A DNA stretch of 64,000 bases from Phylloscopus collybita (GCA_027886175.1 JAJNNQ010000009.1:23363501-23427500); one strand, 5' to 3'. Counted from the first letter of the stretch, positions 36,342 to 47,960 are shown. Made by a program: numbers and translations. Notes: generated from the letters alone by a model not told the origin.

Positions 36342-36928
36342 TGGGGTTAAACCACAACAGCTGGCAACTAAGGACCAAACAGCCACTATCTCCTTGCTTC
36401 CTGGTAGGATGGGGAGAGAACTAGAAAAAAAGGGTAAAACTATATGGTCTGTGATAAAAACAGTTTATTAATTGAAATGAAGTAAAAGCTACTACTACTA
36501 CTATTACTACTACTACTACTTAAAAATAGTAGTAGTAATGAAAAGGAAAGAATACCAAACCCCAAGAAATTCAAGTGATACACAATGCAATTGCTCACCA
36601 CCTATCAATTGATGTCCAGCCTCCCTCTGAGAAGTGACTGGCATCTTCTAGCCAATCTCCTTCAAATTATATACTGAGTGTGATGTTGTGTGTTATGGAA
36701 TATTCCTTTGGCCTTCTTGGGTCAGCTGGCCATGCTACCAATGGTTTCTTCTGCACCTGCTCACTGGCAGACCATGGGAAACTGAAACATCTTTGCATAG
36801 ACTAAGCACTATTTAGCAAAAAATAAAGGATCAATGTTATCATAACAATTCTCTTATTAAATCCAGAACACAACCCTGTTCTTGTTACTAAAAGAAAAAA
36901 AAAATCTATGTCAGCTGAGATCAGGACA
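36342..36928 (-). mobile_element. solo LTR, minus strand (family A copy 3)
   Basis: Plus-strand landmarks: CAGCTGGCAACTAAGGACC, AACAGTTTATTAATTGAAAT, a CTA/ACT trinucleotide run, CAAGTGATACACAATGCAAT, TGCTCACCACC, GGAATATTCCTTTGGCC, TTGGGTCAGCTGGCCATG, CATAACAATTCTCTTATTA and an end AGCTGAGATCAGGACA. The order is the same as at 33820-34393. The left end carries the expected TG at 36342 and the right end CA at 36928, but the 5-6 bp flanks do not match each other. It is a solo LTR without internal genes. Confidence 0.85.
36492..36539. repeat. ACT trinucleotide run with 13-bp inverted repeat
   Basis: An ACT/ATT trinucleotide array lies at the microsatellite position of the LTR. ATTACTACTACTA (36503-36515) and TAGTAGTAGTAAT (36527-36539) are exact reverse complements with an 11-nt spacer, so the array folds on itself. 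Confidence 0.9.
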
Positions 36929-38299
36929 ACGATGAAAAGGTTCTGACAACATAAAAGAAATCAACAATAAAAACGAAACCCAGAAAATGCCACTGATCAA
37001 AGAAAATCTTACTGAAGAAACAGGAAAAAACCACTGTACTGTTAAAGTCTATTCATTCCACAGAGCAAAACTCACAAAGCAAACTCCTACTTTCTAATTA
37101 CCATCACTGTATGAGAGGAAGTTTCTCTTTTTTCGGTAGATATAAAGAAAGAAAACAGCAACAAAAAACAGGGTCTAAAATTTGGGAGTTGCTGAAACTC
37201 AGCTAGTCATGAATAAGGGTTGCAACAGTAAAATCATAGTTAAAATATCTGTGATTTCTCACCAGAGAAAAGTACTAAGTCATACATTTCTTTGAATCAC
37301 ATAAGAATTATAAAAAAGATTTATTAGGGTTCATAACAAGGAAATTATGCACAATATCTTATCTAGCTAACATAAATCTGTCTTAGCATTTTTAAGCATA
37401 ATAAATTAATGTAGAAAGTACTTTCCTAATTACATTGTCACTGATGGTGAGATTCAGTTTGCAAATGAGTTGTGTAAACATATGTGTCTATTTTTAGGCC
37501 TCCCTCTACAGGGTAGGTATCCTTTGTTGTGTTCCCTGTGGTCACTGGACATCAAAGGCTTAATTTAGCTGTTTGCCTACCTGCTTTTCACCACATTTGG
37601 AGAAGTATTGCCCTTCAGCTGAGGCTCCAGAAGGGCAGATGTCTCCCAGAGACTTGTCTGATCTGCCAATGCCATAGAAATGTCTCATATACCCTTTAGA
37701 TAACCCTAGACCTTGACTGCATGGAGTGTAGGGAGCTATCCAGCTGAACAACCAGCTGGGAACAGGATTCAGTTGCTTGCTTCAGTTGCTTAAGCATAGG
37801 TAACACTTGAAATGCCCTATAATACATCAGAAGTTTGACAGGGATGGCTTTTGTGATATATGATACATGATCTGTAGAAATCTGAAATGCATGATCTGAT
37901 TGCATCCCGGACTTCCCATGACAGGCCAAAGTGGACAGTGTGAGATGTCTAAAATGGTATCTGAATAGTTTAATTCTTCTCTCTGTTAGGTGAATAGCTC
38001 TCCTTGCTCTCCCAAATGTTTTGCTTATATATAATTTGACTACCACAAGAACTTGGACTCAAACATAGTTTTGATTGAATCCCGCCTTCAATACTGAATC
38101 TCACTTTAAGATACACAACAAGAGTTGCTAAGATATTAACAGTCATTCTTCATTTTGTGTTACTTTCCAAGACTCTGGAAAAGGAAAAGAGAAAAAAAAT
38201 TGTTTTCTAAAGCTTTAAAAAACCCTCAGTTTAGTGTAGAAAAGTTCAAAGAAAAAATAGAGTTAGTTCATGGACTCCAAAACCAAAATTCTAAAACAC
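36929..38299. other. unassigned stretch, possibly partly repeat-derived
   Basis: Two minus-strand frames (37696-38046, 116 codons, and 37560-37751, 63 codons) abut in different frames over a GC-richer segment, but I do not recognise a product. The rest is AT-rich and unremarkable. Confidence 0.35.
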
Positions 38300-38453
38300 T
38301 AAAGTGTTTGTGCTGTGCAGTGTTGTATTCCTCTAGGGAAATGGTTTTTCCCCAGAAACCCGCCCAGAGACTGTAACCTTTAGTTTAACCCTACCTTCCC
38401 CTTATCTCTGACTATGGCTCTGTGCCAGCTATCCCATCCCGAGACAGAGACTA

Positions 38454-38461
38454 GATAAAAA
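38454..38461 (+). promoter_or_regulatory. TATA-like box in the LTR
   Basis: GATAAAAA about 50 bp upstream of an AATAAA hexamer inside a presumed LTR. Activity is not implied. Confidence 0.35.
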
Positions 38462-38510
38462 CTCCTGCTCCTCCTTGTTCACCCTCTTTTGTCCTGGGAT
38501 CTCCTTCAAG

Positions 38511-38516
38511 AATAAA
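38511..38516 (+). promoter_or_regulatory. LTR poly-A signal AATAAA
   Basis: AATAAA followed by GCCTTGG, in the position expected at the end of an R region. Confidence 0.45.
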
Positions 38517-38682
38517 GCCTTGGAACATTTCCCCTGAGGTAGGAGCCTCATTTGAATCTTTTACCCTATCCCTTGAAGCTTATACCCCCAAAGCTCCCCT
38601 GAAACTGAGCTAGCACAAAAGCCCAGGGGGGTGGGCAGGGGGGTAGCGCTTCAGTGTAGTAGTCCAAAGCTTATATGAAAAT

Positions 38683-38719
38683 AATAACAATAACAATAAC
38701 AATAACAATAATAATAATT
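38683..38719. repeat. AACAAT / AAT microsatellite
   Basis: An AATAACAATAACAAT-type array just right of the LTR. Confidence 0.9.
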
Positions 38720-39544
38720 AGTAAGGGAAGTTAAAAGATACAACATGTTAAGTAATGAATATGGTGAAGCCTCTAAGCAATTTAAAACATGAATATTGAA
38801 GTCAGGTAGACAGCTATAGCTAAATGCTGATTTAAAAAATCACAAAAAATTGACTAAGTACAAAGGTTTGAGAGGTAGTTGTCCATATTTAGAAGAATGT
38901 AGGAAGACACATTCGCTCCACCTGATGCAGACAGAATTTACCAGTCTTGGCAAAGGAGAAAGTGAGGGAAAGTATGTTAAAAATAAACATATTGCAGGTC
39001 ATTGAGCTCATAGTTCTTCCAAATCATAACATTAAATAAACTAGCTGCACTAACAACACCAAGAACTGAGCATGCATTCTTTAGTAGACTGTATTCTATA
39101 TGAGGAATTTAGTGGTAATTTAGCCTTTTCTTGTTAATCTTGCATATTTCAAAGGCTGACTTTTTATAAAGGCAAAGGCAAGACATTATTATAAAACGAT
39201 CAAAATTACCTTGCTAAATGGTCTCAATTCACTAAAAAGTGTTTTCATACATTTAGAGACAAGGTAATAGTTCAGAGTTTCAGTGATAAAAATTATATCA
39301 GCGGGAGGCAAATGCTGTCTTTGAAAGTAAAGATCTGAAGAAAACTTGATATCAACATTTATGACTAGCAGAAGAAAAAATTTGTAATGGCAAAAATATT
39401 TCTGTGATAATTCAGTATAGATAAGGATAACAAAATAGGCAGATCCTCACTTCACATAGCATTAATAAAATATAATTGTATGCCTTTTTCAAATACAGAT
39501 ACAGGAGAAAATCTCAAGGAAAGTTAACAAATGAGCCAGGAAGC

Positions 39545-39545
39545 A

Positions 39546-39582
<37 letters not shown>
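39545..39582. repeat. (TAAA)n microsatellite
   Basis: About nine perfect copies of the tetranucleotide TAAA. A good candidate for a length-polymorphic marker. Confidence 0.95.
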
Positions 39583-39586
<4 letters not shown>

Positions 39587-42500
39587 TTAAAAGAGAAGGT
39601 TGGGACATTACTTGATCTCTGTGCTCTGAAAGGCACTTAAACATGGTAGAGATACATTACTAAAAGCCTTTTGAGTCTTATTTACAAATGCATAAAAAAA
39701 AATTGGCTAGAGAGTGAAGTTAAATAAGTGTAGCTTTAAAAACAAGTGCAATTTCCTGGAAGTGACAGCAATTACTGTGGGCATAGGGAAAGAACTATTC
39801 ACCTTAAAGTGATTGCTTTTAAAGTAGGTAAAAAAAAAATCTGTTTTAACACAGATTCCAAATGAAACATTAGCACTCCTATGCATGTGGTTTGAGATGG
39901 ATAAACATGCAGATGGCAGCCAACCTCAAAATTTGTGAGTTTTGGAAGTTTTCTCTTCAGTTTTTCCCTCCTTTGCCATGGGTAGAAGAAAATTACCTGT
40001 ATTGTCATCCTACAATAATGAACCTCGAGTCTCCTGATCAAGGTATTCACTGCAAGTGAACCTCATCTCTCAGGATCTCAGCTGATCAATTTCAATAATT
40101 AAGTAGACCTTTTTCCTAGGCACAGCTGATCATACATTTTGCTGTTCTTTCTGGGTTTTTATTTCTATTGAGCATCAAAAATAATTTAGCTGTGGCTGGT
40201 GATTATACATGAAACAGTGAGGCCAGGTATGTGTCTTGTTCACATCATTGAGGGTTTAAAGCTGTCACATTCAGGCTTGGGAGGTTTTCCTGCTGACTTT
40301 TTTCCCCTGTACATTCATCTATTGAATAGGACATAGTTCCTCAGCCAGAATTACCAAAGCAGCTCTTTATCATTGCAGGAATTAAGACAGTGACATCTTA
40401 GTCATTCCTGTTTCCTGCCCAATCACAGTTAGGTCACCTAAGGACTGGTACAGTTTGCTGTATGTATTTGTTATCCCTAAGGGGATCTCCATGAAATTTA
40501 ATATCCTATGAAAAATCAGGACAAATGACCTAATCAATATTTGTGGCCTTCTCTTTCATTAGAAAGAAAAATAAAAAAATGAAGGGATAAATAGATAAAA
40601 TTGAAATACTTGATATAAGAATTATTTATATGTAGTATTACTATTTGTTCACTTTGCAACAGTGCTCAAACAACTGTGATAAACACTTTCCAGTTTTAAT
40701 GTTTATGGAGTTTTCTATACATGGAAGAGATGTGCAGTACCAAAACAATTTAATTCCTGCTAATAACAAAGACATAAAAAAGATCTAGTGACTGGAAGCT
40801 AAAGTATGTAATTTCCAATCTTAAAATTAAGATGGAGTTCCTAACAGTGAGGTTAATTAATCATTCAACTAACTTAAGAAGATAGATAGTAGTCATCAAT
40901 GTTTGCTATTGTTCAAAAATGAGATTAGATAAATTCCTAAATGGCACATTTTTTAATTTAAGTCTTCTGGGAAGGGCTTTGTTCATGGTTTTTCTTCTCT
41001 GTCTCTGATACCTGTGAGATTTTTGCCTTTCCTCATCCATTTTCCACCTTCAGAAGCAGGTGAAGGCAGAGGTGGAGAGGGTGGAAGAACTGACAGAATT
41101 GTCAATCCTATTTGTCAGCAGGAAAAGGATGCATTGTGGATGTGTTCATGACTGAGAACTGATACAATATTAAGGTCCCACTGTATTGGGTATATTTTAG
41201 CTATAGAGTAGATTTTCTCCTGCTGAGCTTGGAATTTAAATAGACAGGCAGAGACTTGGGAGGGGTTACAGAGTAATGAAATAAATATCTGAATGTGACA
41301 CTTTAAAGCCACCAATTACTTATTGAGAGTCTTGATATTTCATTTAAGAATTCTGTAGTGAGGGGATTTGCTAAGGCAGGAAAAGAAAATACCAGACGTG
41401 ATCACAGAAATCAAAAAGAGGATGAGGACGTGAAGAGGGAGCTAGACTAAAATATGCAAGACTTTTAAATAAATGCTGCAGAAAGGGGCAGGCATGCTAG
41501 GTGTAGTGTCACTGGTTTTATTCATTTAAACTTCTGTCTTCCTGAATTAAATATGTTCCTGTCTGAGCTTGCTCAGGTCATGCTGACTAGGCCTTGAATC
41601 CCTGACGAGGGTAAAACTCTCCAGTGTGAGGAAAGGTGATGTGATCCTCCTCAGCCCTCTGTTTGCTTTCTCCGGCCACAGGACAAGCTTGAGAGTCTTT
41701 CTAATAATTGTCCTCACTCTTTGAACTGGAAAACTTTTTGAGTTCTGCAGACATGTAGCTTGCAACAGAAAGTGATTTCACTTATTCAATACCATGAACT
41801 GTGTCCGAGACATTTTACCTTTGTTTGCAGCACAGTTTCTGGAAATTGTGTTGCCATGGAAATGTGATTTGCTAGTCTTTTTCTAAGAGTGTGTGCTTGG
41901 GGAGAGCTAGTGAGCTGCAACTCCATTTCTGACTAACAAACAGGGTTCCAAACATAGTATAGTACATATAGTATGGTTGAAGCTACCAGAAAGTCTGTAA
42001 TCTTTTTTCTGAAATCAGTATGACTGAGGAAAGTGATTGCACTCATGATGGCCAGTTTCCAGACCATGACTGGAATCCTCTACATCACTTGGGAATCAGG
42101 CAGGAATGGAAGGTCTCTATTCCTTTTTGAAGATAATTACTCAGGTACAGGAGCAGCACAAGCTCATCATTAGGAGCCTGAGTCTCTTTTCAACACTGCA
42201 GCAAACAAAATGTTTTGAGGAAACCGGTGTGAACCCAGTCAGGCACATTTGAGCATAAACTAAATGACAAATACTGATGACACTTCCTCTGAGAGTCCAT
42301 GTGGAAACATCCTTCGGGGTCTGTGAAAAAGGAAAAGGTTTGATCCTGATAGTGTTTTGAAAAAACAGACCTCTATTCATAAATTATGTGGGAGTATTTT
42401 AATATGAGGCATGTAGGATTCTTCCACAAATAGTCTGCCTCCTTCCATTTATCCAGATAACAAAATCAACTAAGAAGCTAAGGCAAAGCTATAAAATGGT

Positions 42501-42624
42501 TCTAAATAATCTCTGCAAACTCTTCCAAAAATGTTTCAGTCTTTTGCTGGGGATACAAACTTCCATTTTGCAGAAGAATTATTTTCATTCTTTCAGATAA
42601 CTACTCAGTAGACATCTTGAAATT

Positions 42625-42645
42625 TATATTGCAGAATGCAATATA
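42625..42645. repeat. perfect 9-bp hairpin with 3-nt loop
   Basis: TATATTGCA (42625-42633) and TGCAATATA (42637-42645) are exact reverse complements around GAA. Confidence 0.85.
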
Positions 42646-42890
42646 GATAGTTATCAGGGCTGTTGGTGCCTTTAGACAGCTGAGCTTGTGCTTGGAACTT
42701 CCTTCCTCAACTTTTAGTTCCTCTAAAATCTCACATTTTAAATCCTTGACCTTTACAATTTGGAAGAATTTGTCTTTTATTTAGCTTTAAATCCTTTTTA
42801 CTGCAATGTGCACAGAGCATTACAGTATACTTCCTTACTGGGAATCTCTCAGACCCTTTCTGAAAGGCTGAATTTAAATGGTAAGATGAG

Positions 42891-42970
42891 GATGTCCTGT
42901 GCAGGGCAGGGAGCTGGACTCAGCGATCCTTGTGGATCCATTCCATCTCAGCATATTCTGTGATTCTGTG
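42891..42970 (+). mobile_element. CR1: CR1 LINE 3'-end fragment, plus strand
   Basis: GATGTCCTGTGCAGGGCAGG, then AGCTGGACTCAGCGATCCT, TCCATCTCAGCATATTCTG and the tail TGATTCTGTG match the same CR1 3'-end type as at 33103-33203. About 80 bp remain. Confidence 0.88.
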
Positions 42971-44188
42971 AAATTACTATTTTTGTCTCCTTCACAGCAT
43001 TTGGGAGTTCTCTTGGCAGACATAGAACATAGCATGATGTACAGCCATGTAAAATAAAAATCCATATGTTTTTATAAGTATTTTGTTTATGTTTTTCTTG
43101 TTTCTTAAATTGATTTGTATTTCTTTTACAAAGTTTAATTGTTACATGTCCTGATTCATGCTGGCTTATGAGTACCTTTGTATAATAAAGGTTTTAAAGA
43201 TGTAAAATAATTTTCTTCAGTTTGTAGTACTTCTCTCTCTTTTTAACAGAAGGACTACGTCTGCTTTTCAAACATCTGTATTAATGTTATCATCATTATC
43301 TCACATATATCTCTAGGTTAAAACTAGGGTTAAATCAGCTGGTGGGTAGCTGACTTAGTAATTCAGGGTTAGAAGCCTCATGCATGAAGAAACTGACAGG
43401 CAGCACACACAGCAGCCCCTATATTCTGCAGATTGTAGATCTCAAGGTACAGTTTTATTTGGAAAAGTGAGAGTAAAAATTAGGGGGCAAATCTCCATGC
43501 TGGATGTGTTTTTGTTCAACCAGTAACTCCTGCAGGTCATAGCAGATTTCTCCATATTCCTGATCAATAGTGCATGCACCATATGGCACTTGCAGTGATC
43601 AGGGAATGCCCTCTCTGTTGTGTGAGGTATGTGTATTCACAGATGCTTCTTATTTCTTCCATCTTGATTGATGATTGAGCCAAAAGTTTATCTGAATTGG
43701 GTCATGCAAATGAGCAATTAATATGACTTTAAGCACTGAGCCTACAACAAGCCATTCTGCTGCACATCAGCAGAAAAATGAAACAATGGTGTGAATTTGG
43801 TAACCATTTTTTTCTCTGTCTTCTCTGAGAGAAGAGTGAATGTGCTTTATATAAGATACAGAACATGGATTAGAAGTACAGTTTATTCAGAAGCATTTCT
43901 ATACTCTGTACCTAGGGGCATGGACAAAACTATAACAGTTGCTTGAGTGAAAGCCTGCACTAGTTCTATGCCAACTTTAGAGCAACTGTAGAGATTCAGA
44001 AATTCAGAAATGTCAGTCAGCTTGCCCACTGTACACTGTCTGACAAGCTCATCTGCTCAAACAGGCAGTGCCTTAAGAGTATGGTAAGAATTAAATCAGT
44101 GCATTGATTATCCTTTTTAATCTGACAATTTCCCCCAAAATTTTTCTGGGGCCAGAACATCAAGTTTCATCATTTCTGCCTCTTGAGG
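42971..44188. other. unique AT-rich stretch
   Basis: No recognised gene or repeat. Confidence 0.5.
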
Positions 44189-44587
44189 TGTCCTGGTTTT
44201 AGCTCACCAGAGGAATATTCCATACCATAAGAAACAAATCTCAGGGAGAACCTGAGCATGAAGGACCAGGGAGAACATTGGTGGGAGGTACACTGCCAAG
44301 GGACTAACTGGGCATTTGTAAGTTGCTGTTGATCAATTCCTTTCATTTGCATAACTTGCCCTTCTTGGTTTTATTTCTCTGTCTTCCTTACCTTTTAATT
44401 ACAAATTAGATTTGCTGTTGTTGTTGTTGTTATTGCTATTATTATATTATTTTTAATTCATTTCAAATTTTAAACATTTTATCTCAGTCCATGAGTTTTT
44501 CCAATTCTCTTCCCCCAGCCTGCTGGGGCAGGGAGTGACTGAGTGGTTGTGTGCTGGTTAGTTGTTGACTAGGTTTAAAACACAGCA
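44189..44587 (+). mobile_element. solo LTR, plus strand (family A copy 4)
   Basis: This copy begins TGTCCTGGTTTTAGC and ends GACTAGGTTTAAAACACAGCA, the TG...CA ends of family A read in sense orientation. The interior holds the family's trinucleotide microsatellite, here TTG/ATT (about 44412-44450), followed by ATCTCAGTCCATGAG and CTGGGGCAGGGAGTGACTGAG, which mirror the antisense landmarks of the other copies. It is shorter than the copies at 33820 and 36342, so part of U3 is missing. No target-site duplication is obvious. Confidence 0.85.
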
Positions 44588-45894
44588 GGAGAGAAAACAT
44601 GAACTTAAAGAGAGCAGGGAAGTTCTTAAAGAAAATAATTTAAGGTGACAGTTATAGCTTCCCAAGTGGAGTAGCTGATAACACATTATTTGATTATGGA
44701 CCAGAGCTAATTCTGGCATTGGTCCTAGCATTCCTGTACCCAAAGCTGCCAGTTTATGCCCATACATTATTTAGCAACCGTATGAAACGACAGGGATGTA
44801 AAGAGCACACTGTGTTGACTCCAAATGATTGGGAGAAAATTCTTCAGTCAGCTCTAAGGCACTCCAAAGGCAAACAGAAAGGATGCAGGAGGGATATGAA
44901 AGATGACTTGCATTCTAGGGCTTCCCCAGCATACAAAAAGTAGATTATAGCTGACATTTCTACACTTTTCTGCAAGTCCATTTACAATAAATATTTAAAA
45001 GCAAGGAAAAAGTATTCAAGAAACAAACCCTGAAGGAAAGAGATGGATTCATAATTCATCATAGAACTATCTCTTGCACACACAAGATGTGTGCTCTGAA
45101 TGTGAATTGACAGTATTATCTTGCCAAATGCAATGTACAGTTGAAGAAGGGTGATAACTGAAATACTGAAAACATTTTGTGTTGAGTTTAAAAGACAAAC
45201 ATTGCTCCTTTTAATGGTCAGTAAAATTCACTGTATTTCTTTACTTTTTTCCTTTTTTCCTCCCTGGGTACACAAAAGTGGTTTCTTCTCTCTTGTCAAA
45301 GATATCAGGCTATTCTAAGACTGAGTAGCCTGTCCTATGGAAAATAAAGAACATGCTTTACTGGTAGGCGAGTTACTTGTACAACACACGATCAAAACAA
45401 TACTTCTTCAAATAGTTGCTAATTCACAAGGTAATTCCTCTTCTATTTCCTTTCAAAGAGGATTTTTGTTTTCTTACTGAAGGGATTGTGCTTTGCAATG
45501 TAGCAATCAATAACTGCCAGATATCAGCTTTCAAATTAAAGCTAATTTCCATGACTGACAACTTGAGGTGGTTTTCTGCTTGGTTAAGTGCAGAACATAA
45601 TGCAACCTATAAGTTAAACAAAACCATCAAAATCAGTAAGAAGAGAAAGACCCAGGGACCGTCTTTGGACTTACACTCATTAGTGATGATATATTCAGGG
45701 AGAGCACCAGCACTTCAGGGCAGATAAATAGTTTTTTCTATCAGTGTTCAGAACAGGAAAACCTGGGGAGATTCCCATGCTGTATTTTGGGATTAATGAA
45801 GGATCAGCCCGATTAATGAAGTATCAACTGAAACAATGCTTTAAGTGGAAGGAGATCATGGTAATTAGAAGAAGAACAAAACTAGCAAATGACC
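44588..45894. other. unique stretch with a 20-bp tandem duplication
   Basis: No gene was recognised. GATTAATGAAGGATCAGCCC (45791-45810) is followed by a diverged second unit starting GATTAATGAAGTATCA (45811-45830). A 103-codon plus-strand frame (45416-45727) has no family resemblance. Confidence 0.45.
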
Positions 45895-46430
45895 AATACT
45901 AGATGGTATTCACCCACAAGTCTCAATAGTATTAATGCATGAAATAGTACAACTATAGATCTACCATGTATCTCATCTACTCCTGGCATCTGAAGATTTG
46001 ACAGTAGCAAATATTGTGACAATCTTTGAAAAAAAACATTTCAGAGAAACCTAGGAAAATGCAGGCCTGTAAGCCTGCAGGCAAATGAATGCAGTGTTAA
46101 CATGAGACCTGAATAAATGAAAGCTACCTGTGAAGAACCCACGTGATTTTCACAAATGGAAGTCCATTATTACAAACCTTTCAAATTCTTTTAAGAGGTC
46201 AAAACCCTTGTGGGTAAGGATAATAATACTTGGCATGTTCTGCTTGGATTTTCAAACAGCTTTTCATAAGGTCTCATGCAAAGCACTTGTGGAGAAAACA
46301 AACAGAAAGGCAGACCCCAGCATCACTAAATAGATGGTTAAAATTAGGGAAAAAAGTGTTAAAAGAAATAATTAAATGTTACATACAGGAAAGTTCCCAG
46401 TGGTTTTCCACAATGGCTGGAACTGGTACC
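45895..46430 (+). mobile_element. CR1: old CR1-type LINE reverse-transcriptase fragment
   Basis: The DNA follows the order of a CR1-type reverse transcriptase gene: AGATGGTATTCACCC, CAATCTTTGAAAA, GCAGGCCTGTAAGCCTG, GTGATTTTCACAAATGG, then a coding remnant reading LDFQTAFHKV (around 46244-46273) and a TTCCACAATGG block near 46404. LDF is reverse-transcriptase motif A, and its aspartate is kept. The following conserved AFD reads AFH. Frames are broken by stops and shifts, and divergence is greater than in the other CR1 copies, so this is an older insertion. It has no 3' end and stops before the unassigned segment leading to the LTR at 46664-47385. Confidence 0.7.
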
Positions 46431-47212
46431 TGAAAAAGGTAGTGAGAAGTTACATGACCATATTTGCACAAGTTCCTGTCTCAAACACTGTTACCACAGA
46501 AGGATTTTGCCAAGAGATAAGCACAGGATGGAGTGACAGGATGGCACTGACTCCAGGCCTGGTGGAAGAAGATCTGGTTAGCACATCCTGGGTAATGCAT
46601 CCAGGCAAGAATTCCCACTGTGGCAAATTCTGTAAAGAAGCAACTTCTTGTGCATATCACTGGTGAGACAATCACCCCAAGTTATGGGACAGATGGAATC
46701 TGCAACTACAAAAGCCCCCCCCAAATAAGCCTCCGCGGATACCTGGAGCTTGGACAGTAAGTTAAGGCACCACAGCGGGAACTTGAGGTAAAATAAAGGT
46801 GGTTCTCTTGTCCAGGTGTTACCTCAGACCAAGGGGAGGTAAACAAACCTGGGGGAGAAGAATGTATTTCTGATAATGGACAAGGAAAGCCAACACAGCA
46901 ACCTTGCTGAAATCAGCTCAGACTGAGTAAAAGGTAATTCTGGCAGGGGGAAGATCACAGCCCACCTACCCAAGGAATCCACTGACTTAGAGAAGAGAAA
47001 GACTGAGCATGGAACTAATTAACAATAGAAGTGAGGTAATCATTTAACCAACAGAATACAACAGTGAGCATTAATTCCTCTGTTTGCAAGAATGCATAGT
47101 GAAAAATTTTTAATGACTTCAGGAATTTGAACTGCCACTACCAAGAAGCCTAGGATGAAGAAAGACCAGTGAGACACCTCTGGATCCAAGGGTGGTGACT
47201 ATCCTCTGCTTG

Positions 47213-47231
47213 ATCTCTCTCTCTCTCTCTT
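47213..47231. repeat. (TC)n run
   Basis: A short perfect TC dinucleotide run within the presumed LTR. Confidence 0.85.
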
Positions 47232-47285
47232 CCCCCTGACCCTCTTTCTATTTCTTTCTATCTTTCTACTTCACATTTACTGTTT

Positions 47286-47291
47286 AATAAA
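47286..47291 (+). promoter_or_regulatory. LTR poly-A signal AATAAA
   Basis: AATAAA within TTTAATAAAACTCG, placed just before the U5-like segment of the LTR. Confidence 0.45.
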
Positions 47292-47960
47292 ACTCGTATT
47301 ATTGATTTGGCATCTGGTCTCACTTGCACCTTAATTCAGGAAGAGACATCTCTCACTGGTAGGATCTTTACACAACGCAGTAAGTACGAGGGCTGATTGT
47401 GAAGAAATGCAGCCTGTTCTGAAAAAAAGACTGACTGATAAGTCAGCAGATAAAATTTTGTAAAAGAGTTTGTTCTTTTTGTATGTAGAGTAAAACAAAC
47501 CTAGCTTCACACATAAAATTATAGGGTCTGTGCTGTCTGTTGCATTGGAGTAATCCTTTGTGTTTGTGAGAGATGAAAATATCAGCTCAGTGCTTGCTAG
47601 GAATGCAAAAATGAATCATATATTTGACTTTATGAAGAAATGAATAAAGAAATAAAAAAGAGCCTCATTATGCCACTATACAAAATCAACAGTTCATGTA
47701 CACTCCCAGTTCATGGGCATGGTTCTCATCTCAAAAATGACACAGAAAAGTTGGCAAAGATTCACAGAAGAACCCATAGTATGGAATAATTTTCTTAAAA
47801 GCACTAAAAAATTACTTTGAAGGAAAAGATAAAAATCATGCCTAATGTAGAGACTGTACATACACTGCTCACCATTTCTTCTTGTACAAAAAAATAGAGC
47901 CACCACATAAAGTCAACAGAGGTCAGTCTTAGAATGAGCAGGAGGTGCTCATTTTCACAC

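Larger units (their letters stand above)
38300..38660 (+). mobile_element. solo LTR of another ERV family, plus strand
   Basis: The segment is much more C-rich than its surroundings and carries an LTR-like promoter-to-poly-A layout. A TATA-like GATAAAA (38454-38461) is followed about 50 bp later by AATAAA (38511-38516), then by a U5-like segment containing CTATCCCTTGAAGC and CCCCTGAAACTGAGC. The short TATA-to-poly-A spacing fits an R region. No primer-binding site or gag follows, so it is probably a solo LTR. The outer boundaries are approximate, and the class (gammaretrovirus-like is one option) is inferred from layout only. Confidence 0.55.
38720..42890. other. unique AT-rich stretch
   Basis: No gene or recognised interspersed repeat in about 4.2 kb apart from the simple repeat at 39545 and the small hairpin at 42625. 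Open frames are below 85 codons. Confidence 0.5.
46664..47385 (+). mobile_element. LTR of a third ERV family, plus strand
   Basis: The right part has an LTR-type end: a (TC)n run (47213-47231), a pyrimidine-rich stretch, TTTAATAAAACTCG with the poly-A hexamer at 47286-47291, then a U5-like CATCTGGTCTCACTTGCACC and ATCTCTCACTGGTAGGATC. The left boundary is uncertain. It may begin near TGAGACAATC (46664) or near TGTATTTCTG (about 46863), where the preceding GGGGGAGAAG is purine-rich like a polypurine tract. If the latter, 46440-46862 could be the 3' end of a proviral interior, but no env motif is recognisable. Class unassigned. Confidence 0.5.
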
